Source of the DNA: Candidatus Fermentithermobacillaceae bacterium
GTDB taxonomy: Bacteria; Bacillota; Sulfobacillia; Fermentithermobacillales; DUSS01
Length of the DNA stretch: 64,000 nt
Direction of reading: 5' to 3'
Assembly (NCBI GenBank): GCA_014896535.1
Contig: JADBKE010000013.1
Span: 62,001-126,000 of the forward strand
In this document: piece after piece, positions 16,744 through 25,041 of the stretch
How the letters are laid out: every line of letters begins with the position of its first letter
Numbering within the stretch: the stretch's first letter is position 1
Notes under the pieces: model-generated
The model's database searches: none
The model's input: the letters and a program-made list of their open reading frames with translations, nothing else
What the model was told of the DNA's origin: nothing
Position numbers and translations under genes: made by a program

Positions 16744-17067
16744 ATGACGGACATGATCGTAACCACAACGCCGGCAATCGACGGCCACAAAATCGAGGAG
16801 TACCTTGGCGTGGTGGCGGGAGAGGTCGCACTCGGTACTGACTTCGTCAGGGATTTCATCGCTTCCGTTGCGGACCTGTTTGGAGCAAGGACAGCCGCCT
16901 ACGAAGAGAAGCTTCTAGAAGCTCGGGAGGTCTGTATCGACGAACTACGTAGGAGAGCTGCGAGGCTAGGCGCTAACGCCGTGGTGGGAGTAAAGATCGA
17001 TCACGAAATCTTGCAAAACGGGATGATGCTGGTGATCGCCACAGGTACTGCCGTGAGGGTGTCATAA
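16744..17067 (+). CDS. UPF0145 / YbjQ family protein
   Basis: A 107-residue protein, full length for the family. It begins IVTTTPAIDGHKIEEYLGVV, followed by a helix with ARTAAYEEKLLEAREVCIDE and a core of GANAVVGVKIDHEIL, then a final strand with ATGTAVRV. YbjQ proteins form a pentameric barrel with a heavy-metal-binding suggestion in annotations but no proven function. The ATG at 16744 follows GGGGAGG by about 10 bases; an in-frame upstream extension is basic and unrelated. Confidence 0.88.
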   Translation: MTDMIVTTTPAIDGHKIEEYLGVVAGEVALGTDFVRDFIASVADLFGARTAAYEEKLLEAREVCIDELRRRAARLGANAVVGVKIDHEILQNGMMLVIATGTAVRVS

Positions 17068-17090
17068 GAGCAGCACGACAGCTAGGACCT

Positions 17091-20000
17091 CTAAGGTTGC
17101 CCGGTTTGTTTGTGTTCCAACCTCGGTTGCACCGCGATGGGTTGGTCGGCCGGGGGCGTACTCATGATGTACAGCACTGTGACCATCCAGGAAAACGCGG
17201 CCAAAAACAAGAAGCTCGGCGCGGGCATCAACGGTGCTTCAAAAATGAACCGCTTGAGCCAGTTGCCGGATCCAACGAACTTCCAGAACAACCAGAACCC
17301 GAGCCCCAGAGTCCATAGGGCGCGAGACTGGTCCGAGCCATGATTGATTCTTCCAAAGAAAAACAAGGGTAAAAGCATGGTTTCGAAAGCGATAAACGGG
17401 TTGGAGACCGGGATCATCGCCAACAAAAGAATGCAATAAAGTAAGTTGAGGAGCCTTTTCTGCTGGATGGTGACCCAGCTGTAGGGCAAGCCCGTTTCCT
17501 TGAGGAATCTTCCCCTCAGGAAGGTCAGAAGCGCTGTTCCGCCCACGCTGATGACGAACCAAGAGGCGTGAATCAGAAAGAACGGCAACGAAGAGGCGGC
17601 AGGAGAGCTCAAAAAACCGGGGATGAGCGCCGAAACCCACGCGAGAACGGCCAGACCACACAGCCATGGCAGCTCCATTAGGGCAAAGCGGCCGGTATGG
17701 TTGAGACCCGTCGGCCCGTTGGTAAGCGTCAGAGCCAGCAGAAAAAGGGCGAGGAAAACGGCGTAAATCGCAAAGGCCCGGAGCGGCTCGGGAGTAAGAA
17801 TCGACCCGGGAGTAATCACGTACGACTTCGAGTCCAAATCGCCTATACCGAGGAAGCTACCAGGGTCTGTCTGCTTGGCTACCCCGGTTTGAATCAGAGC
17901 TTTGGCAGTATATTCCAGGCTTTTAACGTATTGCTCTACGAAGCGACCGGTGAGTTCCAGCGTCCGGGGACTTACCTGGTCCAACACGTCTTCGTCGCCG
18001 TGTATGATCCTGCCGTGCAGTGAGCCCGGAGAAGCGCCGGTGCGGGCTGCCATGATGCCGATGGCCGGTATGTTGCTGTTCACAAAGGGTTCGGAGTCCG
18101 TCGGTATCCGCCCGGCGGTTTTCTTCACTCTAGCCTGCCAGTACAGTAGTACCGAGCTGTCCGCTTCGACGGCGCCGGCGTCCCAATAGAACGGGCTCAG
18201 TCCGAAGGGGGGCGAAGTCAGGACTTTGTTGGCAAGCACCACAGTCCAAAGCGGGGTTTGCCCTTTAGCTGTAGCGGTTGGGTAGAATCCTACCGTATCC
18301 GCACCCTTGAAGCCCGTCATGTCGAGGATGATGGCAAGCTTGACGGGCATTTGCCGGTTCATGCTAACGAAAGCTTCTGAACCTTTGAGCCCCACTTCCT
18401 CGCCATCGAAGGAGACGAAAACGTACGTGTAAAGGTGGTCCCCGGAGGTGAGTACGCGGGCGAGTTCGAGCATGCTCGCGGTACCGGACCCGTTGTCTTC
18501 GGCGCCGGGATATCTTCCCGCCGTGTCGCGGTGAGCTCCGATTAAGATGACGTCCCTAACCTTGCCAGGGCTTTCGGCGACCACGTTTACGCCCTTGGAG
18601 TACACTGCGAGGTCCGCCACGGTCGTCCCCAGAAGAGACTGCTCCTCGCCCGCGCGCTTTGGGCGTTTAAGCGCGAAGCTGAATTCCTCGAGACGCGTTT
18701 TCAGGCCCATGCGGGCGAACTGTTCCTGGACCCATTGAGCTGACTTGACGCCTTCGTCTGTACCGACCCGGCGTTCCGGGTTATCGTGGATGAGCTTCTG
18801 CAGGTAATCGAAGGCGCTTGTGCCGGAAAAGTGTAGTTCGCCATCGTACAGGCGCACGACTTTGTCGATCTGGTCCGACCCGTAAGGAGGGAACGGTTTT
18901 TGAAGCTTAGGGTTGAAAAATAGGGGAATGGCCCCTACGAGAAGCGCGTAGACCAAGATGTGTCCGGCGATGGACACCATCCGGCCTTTCCGGAGTTGTG
19001 TTCGGTACTCTGGCGTGAGCCTCACTTGCTCAAATTTCATCGCGTTTTCTCGGAGGTTTCCGGCTAGTCTTCGCATCCACCCGGTAAGACCCCGAGCTTC
19101 AGGAGTGGGAGCGCTTCCGCCTTGCGACGACATGCCCGAAGCACCGGTGCTCGGAGTAGCGGCCTCCGGAGTCACGACGTTCTCAGTTGCGGCGCTCGAA
19201 GTCACCGCCTCCGGGGTCGTAACTCTACCGGTTCCGGTAGGGAGCTTTTCGCCGCGACCGGCGGCCGGCGCTCCGGTGGGCCGAATTCGTCCCACAACAT
19301 TCAGGAGTTTACAGCTGATAAGTGTCAGGAACTCTTTCTGCACGAGTTTCTCGGGGAGGCGTAACCGTCCCACAACGTATAGCACGCAAGCGGGAATGAG
19401 CATGAGAACGGCGTCCGTAGCTAGCTTGCCGGCCAAAAGCGTTGGTCCACTCTTAAGGACAGCTGCGTTCACAGCTTCGGGAAGGTCGATTCCGGCAAGA
19501 ACCCGCGATAGCGCCGCAGTCCTGACGGACCCCGGGAGGACGTAAGCGAGCGCCGCCCCAATCGCAGACGATAGGCCCAGCACTTTGCCGGTTTTTTCGA
19601 AAGCTGTCCCGGAGAAATGGTAGAGGAGAAGGTAGGCGACGGTCATCAGCACTACGAGGACCCCGGCGATTCGGGGAGTCGTTTCGGCTGCGCGGTAAGT
19701 TTGGAAGACGTCCACGGGCAAAGCGAGGTAAAGATAACCCGAGATGTCGACCTGGTCCGGTATGGCTGCGATAAGATGCTCCTCCGCCGGCGAGCTCCTT
19801 TTCAGGTCTTGGATAAGGAACTCCTTGATCGGGGTGATGTCCAGCCACAAACCTGTTTTCAGGCGACCGTAGGATGAAAGATAAGTTCTAAAAGCGGGCA
19901 AAGCTTTTTTCAACACGGGCTTGAGCGTCTGGGGCGAAAGGGCCCGGTATAGCGATTCTGAAATTGGTTTCTGCAACTCCTCGGGGAGTTCGGCTAGGGC

Positions 20001-20162
20001 GACGATTTCTTCGGCTAGACCCCGGCGAATTTCGTCGGTTTCCAGCACCGAAAGGGCCAGATTGGGTTCGAACAGCGCCGAAATCACGGCGGATGAAAAC
20101 AGGTACACCAAATTAGCTGCGAAAAGGACTACTATACTCGTTAGGGCAAGATATTTACGCAC
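17091..20162 (-). CDS. Very long membrane-embedded M28 family peptidase
   Basis: About 1020 residues. The N-terminal third has a membrane helix (YLALTSIVVLFAANLVYLF), a charged external stretch and three more membrane helices. A Pro/Ala/Thr-rich linker follows. The central domain is an M28 zinc aminopeptidase: VILIGAHRDTAG, GAEDNGSGTASMLELAR, FVSFDGEEVGLKGSEAF, and later SDSEPF-like and RIIHGDEDVLDQVS segments, which supply the His, Asp and Glu ligands. The last 250 residues hold about eight more hydrophobic helices. The peptidase domain therefore probably faces outside between two membrane blocks. GTG 20162 follows GGGGAG; GTG 20204 is the longer option, with no ribosome site. Confidence 0.85.
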   Translation of the reverse strand: MRKYLALTSIVVLFAANLVYLFSSAVISALFEPNLALSVLETDEIRRGLAEEIVALAELPEELQKPISESLYRALSPQTLKPVLKKALPAFRTYLSSYGRLKTGLWLDITPIKEFLIQDLKRSSPAEEHLIAAIPDQVDISGYLYLALPVDVFQTYRAAETTPRIAGVLVVLMTVAYLLLYHFSGTAFEKTGKVLGLSSAIGAALAYVLPGSVRTAALSRVLAGIDLPEAVNAAVLKSGPTLLAGKLATDAVLMLIPACVLYVVGRLRLPEKLVQKEFLTLISCKLLNVVGRIRPTGAPAAGRGEKLPTGTGRVTTPEAVTSSAATENVVTPEAATPSTGASGMSSQGGSAPTPEARGLTGWMRRLAGNLRENAMKFEQVRLTPEYRTQLRKGRMVSIAGHILVYALLVGAIPLFFNPKLQKPFPPYGSDQIDKVVRLYDGELHFSGTSAFDYLQKLIHDNPERRVGTDEGVKSAQWVQEQFARMGLKTRLEEFSFALKRPKRAGEEQSLLGTTVADLAVYSKGVNVVAESPGKVRDVILIGAHRDTAGRYPGAEDNGSGTASMLELARVLTSGDHLYTYVFVSFDGEEVGLKGSEAFVSMNRQMPVKLAIILDMTGFKGADTVGFYPTATAKGQTPLWTVVLANKVLTSPPFGLSPFYWDAGAVEADSSVLLYWQARVKKTAGRIPTDSEPFVNSNIPAIGIMAARTGASPGSLHGRIIHGDEDVLDQVSPRTLELTGRFVEQYVKSLEYTAKALIQTGVAKQTDPGSFLGIGDLDSKSYVITPGSILTPEPLRAFAIYAVFLALFLLALTLTNGPTGLNHTGRFALMELPWLCGLAVLAWVSALIPGFLSSPAASSLPFFLIHASWFVISVGGTALLTFLRGRFLKETGLPYSWVTIQQKRLLNLLYCILLLAMIPVSNPFIAFETMLLPLFFFGRINHGSDQSRALWTLGLGFWLFWKFVGSGNWLKRFIFEAPLMPAPSFLFLAAFSWMVTVLYIMSTPPADQPIAVQPRLEHKQTGQP

Positions 20163-20281
20163 CTGTACAAACGCCTCCCCGATCTTTTCCGGGCACAATC
20201 GCACGGGTTCTTGAAGCGAGCTTTTTTCTAACCCTAAGGTCCACGTGGTCGCGAACGCGGTGCGGCCTTTGTGGAACCACC

Positions 20282-20326
20282 ATGCTAGTAGTTAACATGC
20301 TAATAGTTAACATGCTAACAGTTCTT
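20282..20326. repeat. 15-bp tandem repeat, three copies, at the end of aroM
   Basis: Units starting ATGCTAATAGTTAAC-like begin at 20282, 20297 and 20312. The stop codon of the AroM-family gene (complement at 20307-20309) and its last codons lie inside the repeat. Confidence 0.75.
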
Positions 20327-21005
20327 CCAACACCCGCGCCAGCGCGGAGCGGGCCAAGATCACCGGCACCCCTGTTTCCCTTCGCACAATGGACTTCATC
20401 CCTAGGGAAAAACCGATGCAATCCATCACGATCAACCCGGCGCCGAGCCATCGAAGCTTGCGGGCGGCGTCGAGAAGAGCTTGCCTGTCCCCGTAAGGGG
20501 AGGCGGCGGTTACGAAAACGTTGCGGCTTGCTCTTCGCCATTTAACTTCCGCCTCCGGGATCTGGCTCTCATCGGGCATGATGACTCCCAGCGGCGACTG
20601 GCCTGCCACAGCGCTCACCATATGGAAAAGGATCCTTCCGGGGGCGATAAGGGCGGGAGCTTTGCCCTGGTTTGCAGCGGGGATGTTAAGGTCCGGGAAA
20701 TCGCCGGTGCACAGGAGCGCTATTATGCTTGCACCCCGCGAGGCAAGATACTCAATCTTTTGCTCGAGACGGGGTTTCACGAACGCATCTGTCACTTTCA
20801 CCGGAGTGCCATCCCTCATCCTCGTGACTAAAACTGTATCCCCCGGGCGGGGAGCGACCTTGGCCACTTCCTCCAGAGTCAGATCGTCCAACGCGCCAGC
20901 TTCGACGAACTCAACGTCCGGCCCGACCATGTTTTGAAGCTCAGGCACTACGTCGGATCTGGGCGACTGGCCGACAGTGAGAGCGCCTACGATCGGCCTC
21001 AACAT
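20307..21005 (-). CDS. AroM family protein
   Basis: A 232-residue protein of the AroM family, related to the Asp/Glu racemase fold. It has the family's opening IVGALTVGQSPRSDVVPEL, a middle DTVLVTRMRDG, a LLCTGDF segment that carries the cysteine found in racemase-like active sites, and GLIVMDCIGFS with a second cysteine in the C-terminal half. AroM is named for its place in the E. coli aroL operon, yet its function is unproven. The ATG at 21005 has GGAAGGTGAG upstream; the ORF extension to 21059 is not needed. Confidence 0.88.
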   Translation of the reverse strand: MLRPIVGALTVGQSPRSDVVPELQNMVGPDVEFVEAGALDDLTLEEVAKVAPRPGDTVLVTRMRDGTPVKVTDAFVKPRLEQKIEYLASRGASIIALLCTGDFPDLNIPAANQGKAPALIAPGRILFHMVSAVAGQSPLGVIMPDESQIPEAEVKWRRASRNVFVTAASPYGDRQALLDAARKLRWLGAGLIVMDCIGFSLGMKSIVRRETGVPVILARSALARVLEELLAC

Positions 21006-21098
21006 CTCACCTTCCCGTATAGGCCCACGTAAACGGATGCTAGTAGATAAAACCACCATTATTGTACTGCCGTTGACACGAAGATGGCTATGTACTGT

Positions 21099-21108
21099 CC
21101 GTGGTCAT
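21099..21108. repeat. Target site duplication, left copy
   Basis: CCGTGGTCAT directly precedes the left inverted repeat of the insertion element and is repeated exactly at 22746-22755 after the right one. Confidence 0.92.
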
Positions 21109-21274
21109 CAGAGGTTCCGCAAAACTAGCCGCGCTTTGTCCTGACCGGGTCGCACATAGCTGAATCCAGGGTTTCCTGTTTGAGACGCAATAACCCCCAA
21201 AGGGTCTTTCTCCCGAGGTTTTCGCGCGTTATTGCCTGCTCCCGACCACTCTTCTTACCGAGGTTCCACCAGCC

Positions 21275-22579
21275 TCAACCGGAGTCTTTGAACAAGGGCT
21301 CGGGCAACTGCGCCAAGCCAACCAGAATTGCCCTGGCCAGTTCCAGCAGAGTCAGGCTTTTCTCTCTCAAGGCCCGCCACTTGAAAAGCAGCAACAGGTT
21401 AAGAGCAATCACCTGAAGCATCCAGAACACTTCGGTAGCGACCTCGTCGTGTATGAAGCAGTGGTCCAGGGAGCAGTGGGTTTTTGCTTGATGGAATACT
21501 CTGTTCTCTATGTCCCACCTCGCGTGCATGATCTTCCAAACCGTCAACGGCCTCACCAGCGCTTTGGGACAGGTTGTTACTATGTAACTGGTGTTCTCTT
21601 CCGTAACCGGCCTCCCGTTCTTGATGCTGTGCCTCACCTCTTCCACTTTTAAACACCGCAGAGAGCCTCGAACCCCGTCCCAGCTCGTGAAGCCCTCTTC
21701 GTCCCAGATCTTTATGTCGTAACGCGAGCCTTTGAAATCCTCTATCCCTTCTTTCTCAAAGTCCGGTGCCCTTCCCGCAAACAACCCCTCGGCATCCTTC
21801 ACGATGAGGTAATCGTCTTGTTTTACCCTGATCACAACCCACTTCCCCTGGGATGTGACCTCGTTGATGAAAGGAGCTTTGGCGTACAAAGCATCTGCCA
21901 CGATCACGTCGCAAAACCTGGTATTCCTCCAGTAAAGTTCCCTCAAGGTAGATATCCCTGCACTGAGTTCCCCCTCCCCTCTCTCTTGTTTCCTCATCCC
22001 AATCAGCAGCGCCGGCCCTTCCCCAACGTAACAAACCGCCACAACTCTCTCGTAATACTCATCCACCCCATCGTTATTCCTCACGCAGCACCGTCTACAA
22101 CTCCTGCTTTGAGCCTTGGTCGAATAGAGTTCCCTCCCATCAATGCCCGCAACAACAAGCCCATCCACGGTCCCCTTCGAGAACACCTTGTTGTACCTGG
22201 CTTTTTGGATTATGACTGAGTTGTATTTCCTGAGTTCCTCGGCGTCCATTCTCTTAAGGGCGTATCCAATGGTGTCAGCGCTGGGCTTCTCCTTCATACG
22301 GCCTAACACCTTATCAAATTCGCCGTTCCTGATTGCAGCCTCTATCTGGTTTAAACTCCCAAGCCTGCATACAAGCCCGAGGATTACTGAAGTCAGAACC
22401 GATTCCAGAGGAACATGAGCCCACTCTCGACCATCAGATAGACTTTCAAGGGCGCCGCTCAGTTTGTAAACCTTGTCAGCATATTTGAGAAAGTGGTATG
22501 CTTGATTTGCTTTCAATGGCCTCGCCTGCCTTTCGTGTTTTTCTTGGCAAAGAACACTTCGAGACACAGGCGAGGCCAT
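21275..22579 (-). CDS. IS4-superfamily DDE transposase
   Basis: A 434-residue transposase. The DDE residues are likely D147 (VVAGIDGRELY), D229 (VIVADALYAK) and E358 (ARWDIENRVF, the Y/R-x-x-x-E-x-x-x-K-like signature region). The N-terminal third (residues 35-120) is a helical DNA-binding portion. The gene fills the element between its inverted repeats. The first ATG (22579) lies within one arm of a perfect 13-bp inverted repeat and an in-frame TTG (22516) at the end of the other arm, so translation may be held down by a hairpin. Confidence 0.9.
   Translation of the reverse strand: MASPVSRSVLCQEKHERQARPLKANQAYHFLKYADKVYKLSGALESLSDGREWAHVPLESVLTSVILGLVCRLGSLNQIEAAIRNGEFDKVLGRMKEKPSADTIGYALKRMDAEELRKYNSVIIQKARYNKVFSKGTVDGLVVAGIDGRELYSTKAQSRSCRRCCVRNNDGVDEYYERVVAVCYVGEGPALLIGMRKQERGEGELSAGISTLRELYWRNTRFCDVIVADALYAKAPFINEVTSQGKWVVIRVKQDDYLIVKDAEGLFAGRAPDFEKEGIEDFKGSRYDIKIWDEEGFTSWDGVRGSLRCLKVEEVRHSIKNGRPVTEENTSYIVTTCPKALVRPLTVWKIMHARWDIENRVFHQAKTHCSLDHCFIHDEVATEVFWMLQVIALNLLLLFKWRALREKSLTLLELARAILVGLAQLPEPLFKDSG
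22516..22579 (-). promoter_or_regulatory. Hairpin covering the transposase start codon
   Basis: ATGGCCTCGCCTG at 22516-22528 is the exact complement of CAGGCGAGGCCAT at 22567-22579. In transposase mRNA the start codon would be paired in a 13-bp stem with a loop of about 38 nt. This could limit translation, a common theme in insertion elements. Confidence 0.6.
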
Positions 22580-22745
22580 CCTTTTTCCTGCTAGAAGTCA
22601 TAATTCCCTGATTAGAGCTAACCGATCCAAGAGAGCTAATTATCTGTCAGTATTTTCGAAAAAGCCCAACTACAGCTCCCATCGTCCTTAGCGCCAGCTG
22701 TCTGCGAAAACAGCATCACAACTCACAAGTTTTGCGGAACCTCTG

Positions 22746-22755
22746 CCGTGGTCAT
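22746..22755. repeat. Target site duplication, right copy
   Basis: CCGTGGTCAT, identical to the left copy at 21099-21108, immediately after the right inverted repeat. Confidence 0.92.
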
Positions 22756-22936
22756 GCTACAGGGTCGAGGTTTACCTTCCGAGATCTGGAGGAATCCCCG
22801 AGGGCCCCGTGGTATATAAATCGCAATCGCTCCGCCCACGGTGAACGGGGAAGGAATGGCGAGCCCAGTCAGTTCAGACACCTCTTCGATCGGGTTTCAT
22901 CTTGTACTTCCTTGAATGCCAAGAGCACGGACAGTT

Positions 22937-23081
22937 GTCGGGATCAGGGTGCGACGAATGACCGAGACTGCCCTTACCGGGACGAAGGCGTGACGACCGC
23001 AAGGCCATTCACCGTAGGAGTACGGTGCGACAAGACGCATTGCACTTACCGGGACCAAGGCGTGAGGACCGCAAGGTGCCA
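22937..23081. repeat. About 36-bp tandem repeat, four units in alternating A/B pairs
   Basis: Four units begin near 22937, 22974, 23011 and 23046. Units two and four share ACCGGGAC-AAGGCGTGA-GACCGCAAGG, and units one and three share GGTGCGAC-A with weaker flanks, so the real repeat is about 72 bp. The array ends about 20 bp before the LuxR-type gene and lies in its leader. Confidence 0.65.
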
Positions 23082-23101
23082 AGAAAGGAGGGATGATTTC
23101 C

Positions 23102-23785
23102 TTGGGTATCAGAATCCTCCTGGTCGACCCTCAAGCGCTGATCAGGAAGGGGATTTCAGCCCTGGCCGAAAAAATGGGTGACTTCGATGTCGTGGGCGAA
23201 GCGTCCAACGGCGAGGAAGCTCTGCAACGAGTGAGGGAGCTTCAGCCGGACGTGGTGGTCATGGAAATCTACCTCCCGCGGTTGGATGGTATTCAAGCAG
23301 CAGCTTCGATAAAGAGTGAGTTTCCCGGGATAAAAGTGGTCTTTCTGACGGTGTCCGAAAACGAACAGGACTGTTTCGAAGCTCTAAAGGTGGGGGCAGA
23401 TGGATACATCTTGAAGACCGTCGAGTCCCACGTCTTCTTCAAGATGTTGTCGGATGTCTGTCGCGGCGAACCGGCGATTTCCCCCGTAATGGCCGGAAAG
23501 GTGATGCGGGCTTTGGCGCGAGGCCCCACCCAGCGGTCGACGGGCGGTCCGTCACCGGCCCTGACGGCGAGGGAGAAGGAGGTTCTGAAGCTCGTCGCCC
23601 AGGGTGCTACGAATCGTGAGATCTCCGAGGCGTTATTCATAAGCGAGAACACCGTAAAGAACCACCTCCGCAGTATCCTCAGCAAGCTACAGTCCAAAAA
23701 CAGAGCGCAAGCAGCTTCCTATGCGTTGCAGCAGGGCATCATCAGTTCAGGGTCGTCTTTCCGGGATAGCTCTAACGAGCTATAG
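23102..23785 (+). CDS. NarL/FixJ-type response regulator with Glu in place of the phospho-acceptor Asp
   Basis: A 227-residue receiver plus LuxR-type HTH protein. The receiver has D9 in ILLVD, T83 in VVFLTVSEN and K105 in GYILK. At the normal phosphorylation position it reads VVVMEIYLP, so E55 replaces the Asp. The DNA-binding domain (about residues 155-220) is typical: LTAREKEVLKLVAQGATNRE, ISEALFISENTVKNHLRSI. A Glu there often mimics the phosphorylated state, so the regulator may be permanently active or controlled otherwise. No kinase gene is adjacent. TTG 23102 follows GGAGGG by a suitable gap; ATG 23093 directly abuts that site. A terminator follows. Confidence 0.85.
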   Translation: MGIRILLVDPQALIRKGISALAEKMGDFDVVGEASNGEEALQRVRELQPDVVVMEIYLPRLDGIQAAASIKSEFPGIKVVFLTVSENEQDCFEALKVGADGYILKTVESHVFFKMLSDVCRGEPAISPVMAGKVMRALARGPTQRSTGGPSPALTAREKEVLKLVAQGATNREISEALFISENTVKNHLRSILSKLQSKNRAQAASYALQQGIISSGSSFRDSSNEL

Positions 23786-23873
23786 CTAAATGGCTAATTT
23801 GAGCCTGTTTGATCAGAGCATCTGGACGATAGTGTTATGCTGAACGAGCGCTTATGTGAGACCCGGGCAGCAA

Positions 23874-23896
23874 GCCGCCACAAGGCGGCGTTTTTT
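23874..23896 (+). terminator. Rho-independent terminator
   Basis: GCCGCC-ACAA-GGCGGC followed by G and six T residues. It lies 90 bp after the LuxR-type gene and 66 bp before hydB, so it separates the two transcripts. Confidence 0.9.
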
Positions 23897-23961
23897 GGAC
23901 CCGGTTTGTGTTTGTCCTCACAAATATAGAGGTCCCAAACTCGGAAAGAAGGTGAGATGCC

Positions 23962-25017
23962 GTGGCGGTTACCAGGACATCGTCCGTCCCCGACATGGTA
24001 GTCCTGTCGGGTGAGCTGTGGCAAGAGCTTCTGAAACTGGTGACAGCTCAGTACAAGGTTATCGGGCCGGTACGCAGGGGCTCCGAGCACGTATTTGCCC
24101 CCGTAAAAGATCCTCGCGACATAGACATGGCGTACGTGACGACGATTCTCCCTCCCAAGAAGGTATTCCATCAACCTTTCCAGGTGCTGTTCTCATTCGA
24201 TACGGAGGAAGGCACCTTGGCCGAAGAGGAATCCGGCGAGGAGAAAGTCCTATGGGGTATCCATCCCTGTGACATGCACGCCATTGCCATCCTCGACAAG
24301 GTTTACGGCATTGAGTATCCCGACCCTTACTACCTCCGTAACAGGGAGAACACCATCATCGTGGCCAAGAACTGTACGGAAGTCGGGGAGAACTGCTTCT
24401 GCTTGTCCATGGGAACCGGCCCTGCCCTCCGGAGCGGGTACGACCTCCTTCTCACGGATCTTGGCGGTCGATATCTTGTGGAAGTCGGTACGGAGAAGGG
24501 CAGGAAGCTTCTGTCCGGTCTGGAGCTTGTGCCTGCGCCCAGAGTCGTGCTGGTGGAAAAGGAAAAGCGGCTTTCCCAGGCGAGGCAGAAGTTTAAGAAA
24601 CGAATGATTACCCAGGGGATTCAGGAACTCCTGGAGGAGAACTTCAGGCACCCCATCTGGGAGGAGCTTATGCGGGAGTGCCTTGCGTGCGGCTCGTGCA
24701 CCATGGTTTGCCCTACGTGCTTTTGCTACAACGTGGTGGACAAGATAGACCTCGACCTCAAAACCGGCAAGAGGCAACGGGAGTGGGATTCCTGCATGCT
24801 TCTGGAGTACGCCCAGGTAGCTTTAGGTCAGAACTTCAGGCGGGACCGGGATGCCCGGATCAAGCAGCGGATATACCATAAACTTCTCTACTATGAGCCG
24901 CAGTTCGGGACCCTGGGCTGCGTTGGTTGCGGCCGTTGCATCGGTGCCTGCGTTAAGCGGATAGACATCACCGACGTGGTTTCGAGACTGGCGGAGTCGG
25001 TGGAATCCGATAGGTAA
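23962..25017 (+). CDS. hydB: Sulfhydrogenase beta subunit (iron-sulfur protein)
   Basis: A 351-residue subunit of a cytosolic NiFe group 3b hydrogenase, related also to anaerobic sulfite reductase subunit A. Two 4Fe-4S ferredoxin motifs lie in the C-terminal third: CLACGSCTMVCPTCFCYN and CVGCGRCIGACVKRIDI. The N-terminal part carries the WGIHPCDMHAI and NCTEVGENCFC segments of the family. It conveys electrons between the flavin subunit and the NiFe subunits. First gene of the five-gene operon. Start GTG 23962 with GAAGGTGAG upstream. Confidence 0.93.
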   Translation: MAVTRTSSVPDMVVLSGELWQELLKLVTAQYKVIGPVRRGSEHVFAPVKDPRDIDMAYVTTILPPKKVFHQPFQVLFSFDTEEGTLAEEESGEEKVLWGIHPCDMHAIAILDKVYGIEYPDPYYLRNRENTIIVAKNCTEVGENCFCLSMGTGPALRSGYDLLLTDLGGRYLVEVGTEKGRKLLSGLELVPAPRVVLVEKEKRLSQARQKFKKRMITQGIQELLEENFRHPIWEELMRECLACGSCTMVCPTCFCYNVVDKIDLDLKTGKRQREWDSCMLLEYAQVALGQNFRRDRDARIKQRIYHKLLYYEPQFGTLGCVGCGRCIGACVKRIDITDVVSRLAESVESDR

Positions 25018-25041
25018 AGAACGAAAGTCGGGGGGAGAGAG

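Larger units (their letters stand above)
21109..22745 (-). mobile_element. Intact IS4-type insertion sequence, 1637 bp
   Basis: Perfect 18-bp terminal inverted repeats, CAGAGGTTCCGCAAAACT at 21109-21126 and its complement at 22728-22745, enclose a single transposase gene. A perfect 10-bp target duplication (CCGTGGTCAT) flanks it, a length typical of IS4/IS231-type elements. The absence of differences in repeats and duplications suggests recent insertion. The target was the gap between the AroM gene and the LuxR-type regulator, so no gene is broken. Confidence 0.93.
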
